Shown here: positions 1 through 10,400 of the stretch, piece after piece
How the letters are laid out: the number at the start of each line of letters is the position of its first letter
Numbering within the stretch: the first letter of the stretch is position 1
Assembly: GCA_002150815.3 (NCBI GenBank)
Contig: NDFF03000370.1
Location: 744,001-808,000, forward strand
Direction of reading: 5' to 3'
DNA: 64,000 nucleotides
Source: Grammothele lineata
Taxonomy: Eukaryota; Basidiomycota; Agaricomycetes; Polyporales; Polyporaceae
The notes under the pieces: generated by a model
Database searches by the model: none
Seen by the model: the letters and a program-made list of their open reading frames with translations, nothing else
Told to the model about the DNA's origin: nothing
Position numbers and translations under genes: made by a program

Positions 1-388
1 CTACGATGCAGGTTTAAGGATTATGCGGGAGGCGCACGCGATGAGGTCTGCACCTGCGCAGAAGATGCGACCTTCACCGTTCACAATGACAACCCTAGAA
101 GAACCGGGAAGATTGAATACACAGCGCTGGTACTTCTGGTTGTTTGACGCACCACAGACTGGGTTCGTCGTCGAACCAGTTCATGATATTATGAATGTCT
201 GAAGTCATAGTAGGCGTGATGGCGTTCAGAGACTTGGGCCTATTCAAAGTGAGCAGCATAACATGTTCTTGAGGGAACGAGACCTTGATCTCATCAGAGT
301 GTGTAGGAGGGGTTAGACTGTTGGTCATTTTCGCGACGTGGTGGTGGTTCACAAGGAGGACGTAGCTCACCGGTACCTCCTCGGTCAC
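1..388 (-). CDS. Enoyl-CoA hydratase/isomerase (crotonase), N-terminal part only
   Basis: Partial gene running off the left edge. Exons seen: 153..388 and 38..94, then an intron that covers 1..37 and may end exactly at base 1 or continue outside. The protein has the crotonase core opening: a strand followed by LLTLNRPKSLNAI, and after the first intron a segment ending in FCAGADL, the oxyanion-hole loop that binds the acyl-CoA thioester carbonyl. The family hydrates or isomerises enoyl-CoA in beta-oxidation or branched-chain amino acid breakdown; the catalytic Glu/Asp lie outside the window, so the exact reaction cannot be told. No clear mitochondrial presequence is visible, although the roughly 30 residues before the core could hold a weak targeting signal. 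The start at 388 is the first in-frame ATG. Confidence 0.8.
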
Positions 389-584
389 GATGCGGGGTAC
401 CGGCGTTCGCTTACTACAGCCGGCCCGGAAACGCCGGCTTTAGTAGCCGGTGCTGGCACACATGCGGCATGCCACTAGCTGCGCGGCGCTCGTAACATAC
501 GACCACCAGAATCTTGTCTTGTCGATCTCAAAAGAGCTAGTCCGCAGACGGTCTTTGAAGAGCTAGAAACCGATCGTCGCGCGT

Positions 585-1677
585 TCACGGATCCTGTAAA
601 CAAAACTCCCATGTCCGGTCCTCTCCGCCCTCGCCTGTCTTCCCCTGCCCATGCGCCCTCTCACCCTTCGTCATTCGATGCTCGTAGCCTTTCCAAGCAT
701 TCCGATGGAATGCAAATGATCGAAGTTGGATGTACTTCGGATTTGGCTTCTGACCAGAAGTCGGAGGAGGTGGATTTTTCGCCAACTTCGGAACGTCCCT
801 GTCGCGAATACAGAGGCCTGTGAGCTATCTTGACTGACGACGTGATGGTTTGATTTTACCAGAGCGTATACGGTGAAACGTTCCGGAGTGTGATCAGCAG
901 GGTCCCGCGAGTAGGGCGGGCGTTGGCGGATGAAAGTGTTGCCTGTGTATTGGCGCCATCCTCACCTCCGGAATCGTCGTCGTCAGATCCCCGTTTACGT
1001 TTTCGCGGAACATGCACAACTGGCACTGGCCCGGTGGCCAGCAGGGGTGGCACAGAGCGAAGGAATCCGAGTAGCAGCAACTGGTTGGAGAGAATGTTGC
1101 GGTCCTGGTCTGTGATGCCTTTGCCTGAAGCATTGCGTTAGTTGAGAGAATGAAGACGTGTATTCATTCTACCATGCGGTCTGGACATACCTGCATGTGG
1201 GAAGTTCCACACAATTCTATCAAATTTCCGGCCCCGCAATGGTACACACTTGTCAAGTTTTGTAGCGTCCACGGAGAAGAGGATCTCCACACCCTTTTTT
1301 CGCAGTGACGATATGATATCGATTGCTTCAGGATATTTTGAGCAGCATTCTTCCTCTGTGTCGTATGCAGTGGCTACGATGTTGGAGGGAGGAAGAAATT
1401 CGAGGGCCGGCGGTGGAGAGCATGTAAGCGCGCGTGCAAAGGAAAAGTTTCCTTCTCCAATCAGGAGAATCCTGTCCGTCGGTTTAAACGGGACAGTGAC
1501 GCGATTGATAGAGGTACTAGGTGTTGCCTTTCCCTTTCCCTTCCCCGCAGAGCCTGTACTATTCTTCAAACGTTCGGCGTGTTGGGCGGCTTGTATGGCC
1601 TCCTGCTTCTTCTTGAGGCGGGACTGTTGAGAGGTTAATGCAGCTTTCAACGAGCCCTTCCTTCCCCCTTTGCCCAT
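585..1677 (-). CDS. BMT5: 25S rRNA (uridine-N3)-methyltransferase, BMT5-like
   Basis: Coding exons 1191..1677, 860..1124 and 585..798 give 321 residues. A lysine-rich N terminus (MGKGGRKGSLKAAL, nucleolar-type basic tail) leads into the BMT5-like Rossmann domain: SAM-binding motif LLIGEGNFSFARAL at about residue 70, the conserved YDTEEECCSKYPEA segment, then FDRIVWNFPHAG; the exon join continues into GKGITDQDRN, as in the family. The C-terminal exon contains the family block ending GYEHRMTKG. Known relatives methylate N3 of a uridine in large-subunit rRNA in the nucleolus. The 5' end is head to head with the RAMP4-like gene, with about 250 bp between the two ATGs. Ser/Asp-rich low-complexity (about residues 205-225) breaks the domain, which is common in fungi. 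Confidence 0.9.
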
Positions 1678-1930
1678 GGCGATGCAAACCCCAAATTAAA
1701 AACGATGCTTGAAGATGATGGGAGAGCGGACAACGGGACCGTTGTTTGCGTCTGTTAGAATTGGAAGCTTTTGCCATACATGACCAAACACCGGGGCATC
1801 CTCCGAGCCCCCCGCGCGCGACGTGGCGTCAAACGCCTGACACGTCCACCTGCTTGCATACATACCCCTAGCTTCGCGCCTTGTTCCGCACACGCGCTCC
1901 AGTCGTTCTTTACCACCAACTACCCGCATC

Positions 1931-2247
1931 ATGGTAAGACTACTTCTGGCTCGTGTTTTACACACCCGTTACTAAAGACCGACTTGTCTTTGCCAGCCTA
2001 CGGAATTCGAGCTGCGCAAGAAGAACGCTCAGTTCGCAGACAGGTCTCGCGCTGGCAAAAACCCCATTAAGCCTTCTCGTCAAGAGAAGATGTCAAAACG
2101 GAGTCCCATCGGCCTTTGGGCCCTCGGGATCATCCTGTTCGTCGTAGTAGGGGGAGGTACGTCCCAATGTGTTCTCACTTGATGCACCTCATCTTTAATG
2201 ATGCCGTCTCAGTTCTGTTTGAGCTGCTGCGCCTGTTCTTCCTATAG
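1931..2247 (+). CDS. YSY6: RAMP4/SERP1/Ysy6-like small ER membrane protein
   Basis: Coding exons 1931..1933, 1997..2156 and 2213..2247 give 65 residues. The first coding exon is the ATG alone; the acceptor at 1996 then opens the typical start PTEFELRKKNAQFADRS. The middle is basic (SRQEKMSKRSPIG) and the C terminus is one hydrophobic helix (about residues 42-65), giving a tail-anchored protein in the ER membrane. The family associates with the Sec61 translocon and stabilises membrane proteins during ER stress. Length and layout match the family closely. It shares a short divergent promoter with the BMT5-like gene and ends about 245 bp from the convergent WD40 gene. Confidence 0.9.
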
Positions 2248-2491
2248 CATGGTTATTTGAGGTGCTACTGTCGCGCGTCGGAACGAGACCGTCTCGTTGT
2301 ACAACACAGATCTATCGCTGTAACTTATGCTCATCGAATTACTAAGTCGCTTGGAAACTCGTACATCGGAAGGGGAGTATGTCGTGACAGGTATCGCATT
2401 CTGGTCACAGTGAAAGCCAAGATACATGTAAACAGCCGACGAGGAAGAGCGTGGTAAGCATTGTCCATCCTGCCGTTCATGGTTTCGAACC

Positions 2492-4363
2492 TCAAGATGA
2501 AGGGCCGGCCTCCGCTCCCGCTCCATCGTCAAGGGTTTCGATACCCTCCATTGCTTCTCCCTCGAGTTCCTTTTCATCGATCTTCACCTCATCCCCGGCC
2601 CAAATCCGCATTGTTGGTTGCCACACCATGATAATGTTATCTTCCGAAGTGCTTGCGGCTGTCCAACTCTCCCCAACACCTGGCGCCCAGCAAAAGTCCG
2701 TTGGCCGTGCGGTGTGACCTAAAAGGTGGTCAGTCCATGTAGCGTGGATTGCACGAGTAACCTTACCTCCGTGGACGAAGAGTAGTTCTGGGGGGCCGTC
2801 TTCCTGGTCGTCAGGTGTCTGTTCAACGCCAATCTGTGACAGATCCCAGACGTTTATCCGCCTGTCGCTCGAAGCTGACGCGAAAATCGTAGGATTATGT
2901 GGTGACCATGACAAATGCAGGACCTCATCGGTGTGTGCATTGAACGTATGCACCAAACCGTCTAATTTGCGCCTATCTCGGAGTTGAATGGTCTGACGAG
3001 AAGCGTCAGCTCCCAGTGCGAAGGACTTCGGAGGATGTATAAATACCTTGTCAGCGCTGCCTGTCAGAATGAGATGAGGGAAGTCGACATTGGGTGTGAA
3101 CGAAACTGCGAGAATCTCTCGCTCATGCGCCTCCACTTGTGCTGCAGGTTTTGTTGCATCGCGAGTGTCCCAGCTGTGCAAGGCTTAGTGCTGAGACGTC
3201 CGACAGGTAAAGGCATGCCTCACATCATCAGTTTCTTATCGTCGCCTACGCTTGCAAACGTGTAATCTTCTGTTGCATGCCAGTCCACATCCTAGGTAGC
3301 AATGAATTGGAGAGTAAAGACGGAGACAAAGCGATGTCACTTACGCCCACAACAGAACTATGACCCTTAAAGACAGTCGTGGGCTCTATAGTGTTGTTTC
3401 CTTTCGTGTATGAATTGATATCCCTATATCATTCTGTTTAGAACGCACACGCCAGGGCCAGGGGGAGGGGGGCTCCAGACCACCACGCACCAGTGACAGA
3501 CTGTCATGTCCTCCGAAGCGCCAAGTACATGGCCGGATTTCAATGGGCTCCAGGCCAGACCATACCTAAGCCAAGGCATGAGGGGTGTGCACGTAATCTA
3601 CACGGAAACGGGACGCACCCTTCCTTGGTCTGCCCGACCAATCGAATGTCGGGCTTGCACACGCCCCCGCGCTCCGGCTCGCTCGAGTGCTTCGTCCGGT
3701 CGAACACAAGCACCTCACCCGAGACAGCCTTAGTCGCGATGAGGTCGGGATTCTGGGGCATGTACCTCGCGCGGTTGACCTCCCCGGGGTGGTTGATCTT
3801 CTGAATGACCTGTACCCGGGGCTGCGCTGGGAGAGAATGGCCTCCGAGCTCCCCCCGGTCATCGTCGTAGTCTGCACGGTCAAGTTTGTCCGCTGAGCTA
3901 CTGTCGTCACGTTTCGGGAGGTGGACGGTCGCAATCTGGAGATAGTCTTGCGCTTGGCCAGACGTGTGTGTTCCGAGAAGAACGCGGTGTACGGTGTACG
4001 GCTTGTTTGCGGGTCTGTGGTGTGTAAGCGGTGTGGTTGGGCACGTCGGGTATAACAGGACGCACGATTCTTTGTCTGGGAACCATTGACACGTCAAACT
4101 AGGCCAGTCGAGTGCGTGCGTGATGACTACATCGTACAAGTAAGGTGCGTTCTTCTTCCTGCCCTCGACGCGTGAGCCACAGCTTGCTACTGAACCCCAG
4201 CACGAGCTCGCTTACCATGTCTTGTACTCCTTGACACCGGGACTTCGTGAGACTTCCTGCCCGCAAGATGTTCAGGACGAGAACAACATACCTCGTTTAT
4301 TAGTTTGTTCTCTTCCTCAGCAGCAAGGTCATCCTCGAGCTCCTCCTGCATAGGTGGTTTCAT
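2492..4363 (-). CDS. RBBP4/7-type WD40 histone-binding protein (Hat2/Msi1 family)
   Basis: Coding exons 4292..4363, 4216..4229, 3619..4158, 3491..3565, 3345..3423, 3224..3291, 2767..3173 and 2492..2718 give 493 residues. The N-terminal helix region reads NEEYKTWKKNAPYLYD and then ITHALDWPSLTCQW, the hallmark of the CAF-1 p48/Hat2/Msi1 family that binds H4 helix 1. WD repeats follow, with NHPGEVNRARYMPQNP, SASSDRRINVWDLS and a C-terminal SEDNIIMVWQP blade. The negatively charged loop [21 protein letters not shown], typical of this family, is present. Members act in HAT1, CAF-1, HDAC, NuRD-like and PRC2-like complexes; fungi have one or two copies, so Hat2 and Msi1 cannot be separated here. The acidic tail after the last blade is unusually Gly/Ala/Ser rich. 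Exon 2 is only 14 nt. Confidence 0.92.
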
Positions 4364-4926
4364 GGCGTCGGAGAATGTATGAGAGTGCTGAGTAAAGCTG
4401 ATTCGTATATAGGGAAGTTTGGACACGTGTAGGTCGCAAGCAGGGTGGCAGAATGGAGGGGCGTAGAGGACAAGGATGAATGAGCGGAGGGGCGCAAGTG
4501 GGCGTTTCGCGTCGCGTCACAGACGCGTTCCACATATGCATGAGCGTCACGCTCATTTGACGACCTGACCGGGTCACTGACCGTGTGGGTCTAGGCCTCC
4601 AGGTACGGCTAGACACGGACCGACTGTCGTTCTAAAACCTTTGGAAGACAGACGCGGTACGTCCAGATATGCCTTTAGGATGACTTGCCATAATCAAGGG
4701 CGCAGACGAGGGGGCAGGATGGGAAAGCACGCATATATTACGAGCGAGTTCGAAGCAACGCCAGCAACGGTAACGTAGATATGGGCAGGCTCGGCGTACC
4801 ATCACCGTCCGAGACACGCCAGCTGCTCGAGTGACAGCAACGTTGTGCTGTATGCTCTATGGTCGGGTTGACTAGACCAGCCACGGGCCTGCAATCTAGA
4901 TGAGGAGGGTACAGACACTGTCCACG
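4364..4926. other. Intergenic, no gene seen
   Basis: Upstream region of the WD40 gene and 3' flank of the ATP synthase subunit e gene (both minus strand). Contains several short open frames with no family resemblance or plausible splicing. I see no repeat or RNA gene. Confidence 0.6.
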
Positions 4927-5402
4927 TCACTTCGATTCAGCTTCCCACTTAGCAATCAACTTCTCCAAGTCGAACCGAGGATCCTCGGGATTGGTAACCA
5001 CTGTGAGTTCGGGGTAGAATTAGTTTGGTTGGATGTCCACGATCACACCAGCGGACCACAGGGGAAGCAGGCGGAAGAAAAAACAGAAATGTAACGAGGA
5101 AATAGGCATGGCAGTAGGGGATGAATGTAGTAGTTGGTGCGAGTACTCACAGCCGCCTTTGGGAGCCTCCTGTTTCTTTTTCCATGCCTCCTTCGCCTCC
5201 TCAATGAGGTGTTCGCGCTCATGAATGGCATGGTGCTTAACCTCGGCGTCGTGTGCCTTTTGCAGTGTACGGCGGTGGACGATGCCGTAGAAAACGCCGC
5301 CCAAAAGGGCGGTATATCTCACAACCTAAGACAGAAAGATAAGAACAGTTTCACAGATGTACTGTATGATCCACAACATACGTTAACAGTGGGAGAAGCC
5401 AT
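4927..5402 (-). CDS. TIM11: F1Fo-ATP synthase subunit e
   Basis: Coding exons 5382..5402, 5151..5325 and 4927..5000 give 89 residues. The short first exon encodes MASPTVN; the second opens VVRYTALLGGVFYGIVH, a single membrane helix that carries the GxxxG motif (GVFYG) through which subunits e and g hold ATP synthase dimers in the mitochondrial inner membrane. A charged coiled-coil-like segment with HAIHEREHLIEEAKEAWKKKQ follows, ending with a conserved DPRFDLEKLIAKWE tail. Length and order of elements are those of fungal subunit e (Tim11/Atp21). It is divergent from the Ies4-like gene, with 410 bp between starts. Confidence 0.9.
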
Positions 5403-5812
5403 ACCAGCCGCAATGTCCCGTGTGTGGGGAAAGGGAGCGGGGAGAGACCTGCATGCAAGATCAATATTCAAAAAGTTCGTATAAATCGTGCCGCAAACAT
5501 GACGCGTAGAGGGTATACTCACGAAGGGAGGAGGGAGAAGCAGGTGAGCGAGTCGGGCGTAGTGTTGGCTGCCTTGCGCCGATGCCGGACGGGAGGAATA
5601 GGATGTGTGCTGACGTAAGGAAGCGCGTCCGAAACTTCGTCTTCCCGGTGTCCGGGGGTGCGCGCGCGGTGAGCCACGGACCGGCGCCACTGGGAAGTGT
5701 AACTTGGGCAGCATTTCGGCCGTCTTTACGTTTGTCAACCTGCCTTCTTCTCCAGCCCAACTGCTGCATACACGTCTACTCCTGGCTCACGGAACTATCT
5801 GGAAGTGCAAGC
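5403..5812. promoter_or_regulatory. Divergent intergenic region, subunit e / Ies4-like
   Basis: 410 bp separating two divergently transcribed starts, so presumably both promoters. No canonical TATA box close to either ATG. A CT-rich patch lies just before the plus-strand ATG. No other structure recognised. Confidence 0.45.
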
Positions 5813-7159
5813 ATGGCTGATGATGTCGACATGGATGCGCCTCAGATCTCTACCCTGCGCGAAGAGACCACGCCAGAGCCGAATCCTGCCAAGTCAACCA
5901 AGTTCCGCGTAAAGCTTCTAGTCAATGACAAGGCCGAGGGTTCCAGAGCGGGCTCCATTTCGAGCAAGCATGGGAGGGCGGAGAGCGACGATGAGGATGA
6001 CGAGGAAGATGAAGACGAGGAAGACCAGCTCATAGATGATGATGAAGAGGAAGCTCCCAAGCCTCCACCCGTGGCGTTACCACCGGTCCAGGTACCACCT
6101 CCTCGAGGGACGCCTGGGAAAAGAGGCGGCCGTGGCTCTCGTGGAGGCCGCAGAGGGCGAGGTGGAGGACGCGGAGGTGCGTCGCATGTCACAGGCACTC
6201 AGCAGCAATGGCTAACATGCGGTACATCAGGAGCGCCAACCGTTCCAGACACCCGTCCTGAAAGCTTGGATCCTTCAGGCGTTGCGGGGGAGAGTGCTTC
6301 AGCTCCAGTCAGGAAGAAACCCGGTCCAGCGAAAGGTTCACAGCGCGGGATGCGCAAGAAACAGTCCAAGTACGTTCGTTTGGTCTTTACACTCAGCCGT
6401 GATTGAGACTCATTGTGCAGACCGTCGATGAGAGGTGCCGTTGCTACTCTCATCAAGGATGATGCGGATACCGCTAGCGAAGGTATGTCTTCATCAGTGT
6501 ACTAGATCCGATCCACTCATTGTAGTTCTTCCTCAGCGTATGCTGGGACGGCGGCATCGTCGCCGATGCCTCATGAGATGTCCCCAGAGCCAGAAGCATT
6601 GTTGCCTGCGTCCATCATACCTCCTCAAATGGATGACGCTCCCCTGGACGGCGTTCCTCTTCCCGTGTACCCGCTGCCCTCCAAACCCTTCCCGGTTCAA
6701 CCCCCACCCAAGATTGCCACGGGTTTCGCGCCGGTTATTCCGCTCGATAAAAGCGGCAAACCAGTACGCAAATGGCGCCAAGTTCAACGGGAAGTCCGCG
6801 GAATTGCTGGAGGCCGCTGGTTCGTTAAGTCTTGGGTCGGAGAGAAGGAGTCTGAGTTCGCGGCGGCTGTTGCTGCCTCGCAAGCAGCCGCTCAGAGCGC
6901 CGCGGCGGAGGGCATCTCGGTCGCTGGCTTGTCTCTACCGAGGTTGTCTGGTGTTTCCATCTCCGGGACTGGCCGAGGACGGGGAAGGGGCGCAAGGCAT
7001 GGAGTAGACCACTCTTCCACCGTCGCGTCTTCTCGAGCAGGCTCTGTCATGCCCGACAGCATCTCCGCTCAGCTGGCCAAAAAGCGCGGAAGCGGACCTA
7101 GCACGCCTTCCGTTGACATCCCTACACCAATACCCATTGCCCCTCCACCAGGTCCTTGA
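5813..7159 (+). CDS. Acidic, Gly-Arg rich nuclear protein resembling INO80 subunit Ies4
   Basis: Coding exons 5813..6176, 6231..6369, 6421..6482 and 6537..7159 give 395 residues. Order of parts: a short N-terminal strand-like segment (KFRVKLLVND, about residue 29), an acidic run of Asp/Glu (about 60-85), a Pro-rich linker, an RGG-like stretch (about 100-122), a basic patch with KKPGPAKG, a second Pro-rich linker, then GKPVRKWRQVQREV..GGRWFVKSWVG (about 258-285). That last block, a Trp-containing basic strand pair, resembles the conserved core of INO80_Ies4 proteins, which bind within the INO80 chromatin remodeller. The identification rests on this block and on overall composition, so it is tentative; another chromatin-associated low-complexity protein is possible. 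The C terminus is Ala-, Ser- and Pro-rich. Confidence 0.6.
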
Positions 7160-7478
7160 TTTACCCGTATTTGTTTGCTGCTCTCGCGTTGGATGGACCC
7201 TGCTAGTCATTACATTGTATCGCACTATATATATATGCCTCTGTACCTGAATACTTGCGTTATGTAGTGTGTAGCTTCCGTTTGGAAAGGGAGGGAACTG
7301 CTCGTGAAGTCAGCAATGGAGGATCTTCGCGCCACGTGTTGACGCCCGTCATAGGCGGCGCGAGCGCGGTCGCTGCGTACCAACTGCGTGCAGCACTGGC
7401 AGCGTTCAGCCACCTCCCTTTCCGCCCCCTCTTACCTCGTCCCCTCACCACACGCGAGTTGCAGACGCTCGCTATACT
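7160..7478. other. Spacer between Ies4-like gene and DOP1
   Basis: 319 bp between two tandem plus-strand genes. An alternating AT tract (about 7225-7237) lies 240 bp before the DOP1 ATG and could serve 3'-end formation of the upstream gene or as a TATA-like element. Nothing else seen. Confidence 0.45.
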
Positions 7479-10400
7479 ATGTCTGTAGCCAGTTCCCCCC
7501 GGGCTGGTAATGGCGAGCCGCAGAAGAGGAGTCCCTGGTATGCGTTACGGGGCACTGACGGCAGTGAGTGCTATTCCGGCTCGTCCTAACGCGCGTCGCG
7601 CCTCATCCGGTCTCGTTTCGCGACGGCAGCGTCGACACCTCCTGGATACGCAGCCGATCCAAAGTTCAAGAAGTACACACAACAAGTGGAGAAGTGTCTA
7701 AGCTCTTTCGACAGCGTTCACGAGTGGGCCGACTTCATCTCGTTCCTGAAGCAACTGCTTAAGGTGCGCCTATGACACCTATGACAACAAGCTATGGGAC
7801 CTGACGGCGGACGTTGGTAGACATTCCAATCATATCAGCAGTTTAAGGAGATTCCGCGAAAGCTGGTCGTATCCAAGCGGTTATCGCAATGCTTGAACCC
7901 AGCCTTGCCTAATGGTGTACACCAGCGTGCTCTGGACGTGTATTCGCACATCTTTGCGGTCCTCGGGGTATGTCTAGTTTCGCTTTCACTACGTCCGCTG
8001 TCCTCAGCTTTGCATCCTAGTCGGAAGGACTGCAACGCGATCTGGCCTTGTGGTCGTCCGGTCTATTCCCATTCTTCGAATATGCCTCGACCGCAGTGAA
8101 GGTGTGTCTCTAGCCATGGAGCGTCTGACTTTCCACATTCACCTGCTTCCTACAAGCCCACTGTTCTGAACTTGTTTGATACACATTATTTGCCACTCCA
8201 AGCTGGCCTTCGCCCAGTCATGAAGTCTTTCATTCTTGCTCTACTTCCAGGGTTGGAGGAAGAGACGGGAGAGTATTTCGACAAGGTACGACATCTTCCT
8301 AACGCATTCCGGGTGCTCCGTCATTGAGTGTGTCGTTAGGTGCTCGCGTTGTTGGACCGGCTTGCAGGAACAATTTCGCAGTCATTTTTCTTCCAGAACA
8401 TATGGCTTGTCATGTTGACTACACCGCGCGCCCGAGGAACTGCCCTGAGCTATCTCTCGAGACGGTTACCACCTTTCAAAGCCGATGAAGGTTAGTCAGC
8501 TGTATTACTCGTAGTTTCCCTGAGCTCATTTTGATCCCTTTCAGACATCACGCCCATTGTTGGAAGCGATCTCGGGCTCATGATCAGGGCATTCGCTGCC
8601 GCTTTGGAGGATGACGATCTCCTTGTCCGGAGAGGAGCGCTCGATATTTTGCTTCAGTCTCTACGTATCGACAGCGTCGCCGTGCAGAAGTCACAAGCGG
8701 ACGACCGTGCGATTCTGATGCGTGCCGCAACCAGCGTAGTTCTACGGCGCGATCTGGCACTCAACCGACGTCTGTTCGCTTGGCTACTTGGACCAGCGGA
8801 GGGAAGTCAGGCGCAGATCGACTACTACAAGCAGCATTCTTTAGAACTCTTGCGTTCTACTCTGAGGGTGAGCCGAGAAATCTGACAACACACATACAGA
8901 GTTGCTGATCTCTCTCCAGGATGAGATGTTTCATCCGTCGCCGGAGTACTCTCAGTCAAGGCCGTTCAAGATCTTCATCTCACTACTCGATAAATGGGAG
9001 ATCGGCTTGCCGCTGACGGAAGTCTTGGTGTACGACGCTTTCAGAGCTATTCGGAAGGCACTGGACTCTGGCCTGGACGCTGGTGACGATGTACGATATC
9101 ACACAGCTACGCGTGAAATGCATATATTGATGATCGAAAAACAACAGCTGACTATGACTGGAAGCACTCTATACGAAGCTGTGGAACAACATGCGCTATG
9201 GAACCGTCTTCTTACCGAAATCATGTCAGACTTTGACCCGTCGAAGGGAAACCGTGAGGTACGGAAAACTGATTGCCGTAAGAAGCATATCCTCATATGG
9301 GTGTAGGGTTGCACAATGGTCAAATACCTCCTCACCACTTTCCATACCCACGACGAGGAGATCGAGACAGTCCACTTACCGGTTGTCTTGAACGCGATCT
9401 TGGGCCAACTTGTAGTGAGTTATTCTTGGGTCTTCAAGGAAGAATGTCTCATTGATCTCCAGACATCGACATGCTGCAATGAACTCGCGAGCTCTCCCGC
9501 GACAATGGACGCCCTCGGTTTGGTGTCTGAGATACTCGCTCGTCTCCCTCCCGGCGCTCTAAAGTCCAGGCCGGCACTGCGTCAAGGTCAGACGCCACCA
9601 TCCGACGAAAGTGCCGTTGCGTTTGCGAATAGCTATTACGGGGTCAAGTCCAAGGAAGCAACCTGGACATCGTCGCAATCCACGGTCCCTTTCATCGCAG
9701 CTTTCGAGGACGTTATATGCCTCAACACTACAGCGGCAAAGACCTTGCTCGGTGATGGACAGAAAGGCAGTCGCACCTCACGCGATGTCTTACAGTCCTC
9801 GTTACACATTCTTAATGAACTCGTCGGTCGACTCGACGAAGAGACTGACGTTCCATTTGTCGTACATTGGAATCCGACCGACTGGCTCTCTCGGCTTCTG
9901 GAATGTTTGCAACTCAAGGTATGTCCTAATAAACCAAGACGCCAGCCAACACTAACTTGAACCCAGATAGTCACGTTTGCTATAGTCGACCAACTGATTG
10001 CAGCAACAGTGAAGTTGCATCGAACGGAGCGGCTTGAGCCTGTCTTCTCGTTGAACAAGCGCTCCTATATCAATACTATGGTCAACGTGGTATGTAGCAT
10101 ATAATAAGCAAAAGAAATAGGCATTGACCTTTTTCAAGCTCCTCCACTACCTTCGGCCCTCGTTCTCGGCGTACCACGTCCGATCCGTCAACCACATCTG
10201 GTCACTAGAGCGTTTGGGTACGCAGCCTCATGTCGAGTCAGTGATTGCACAAAGCCTCTCTCCCCGAGAGCCGGGAGAAATGCAGGATGCCTGTGAGGCG
10301 TTTGGGGTTCTCTGGCGCTTGAGCGGTACGTTTGCAAAATCGTCTCCCAGCTGCTCAGTGTACCAACACTCCGCAGATGACAACCAACTTCCTGGAGTTC

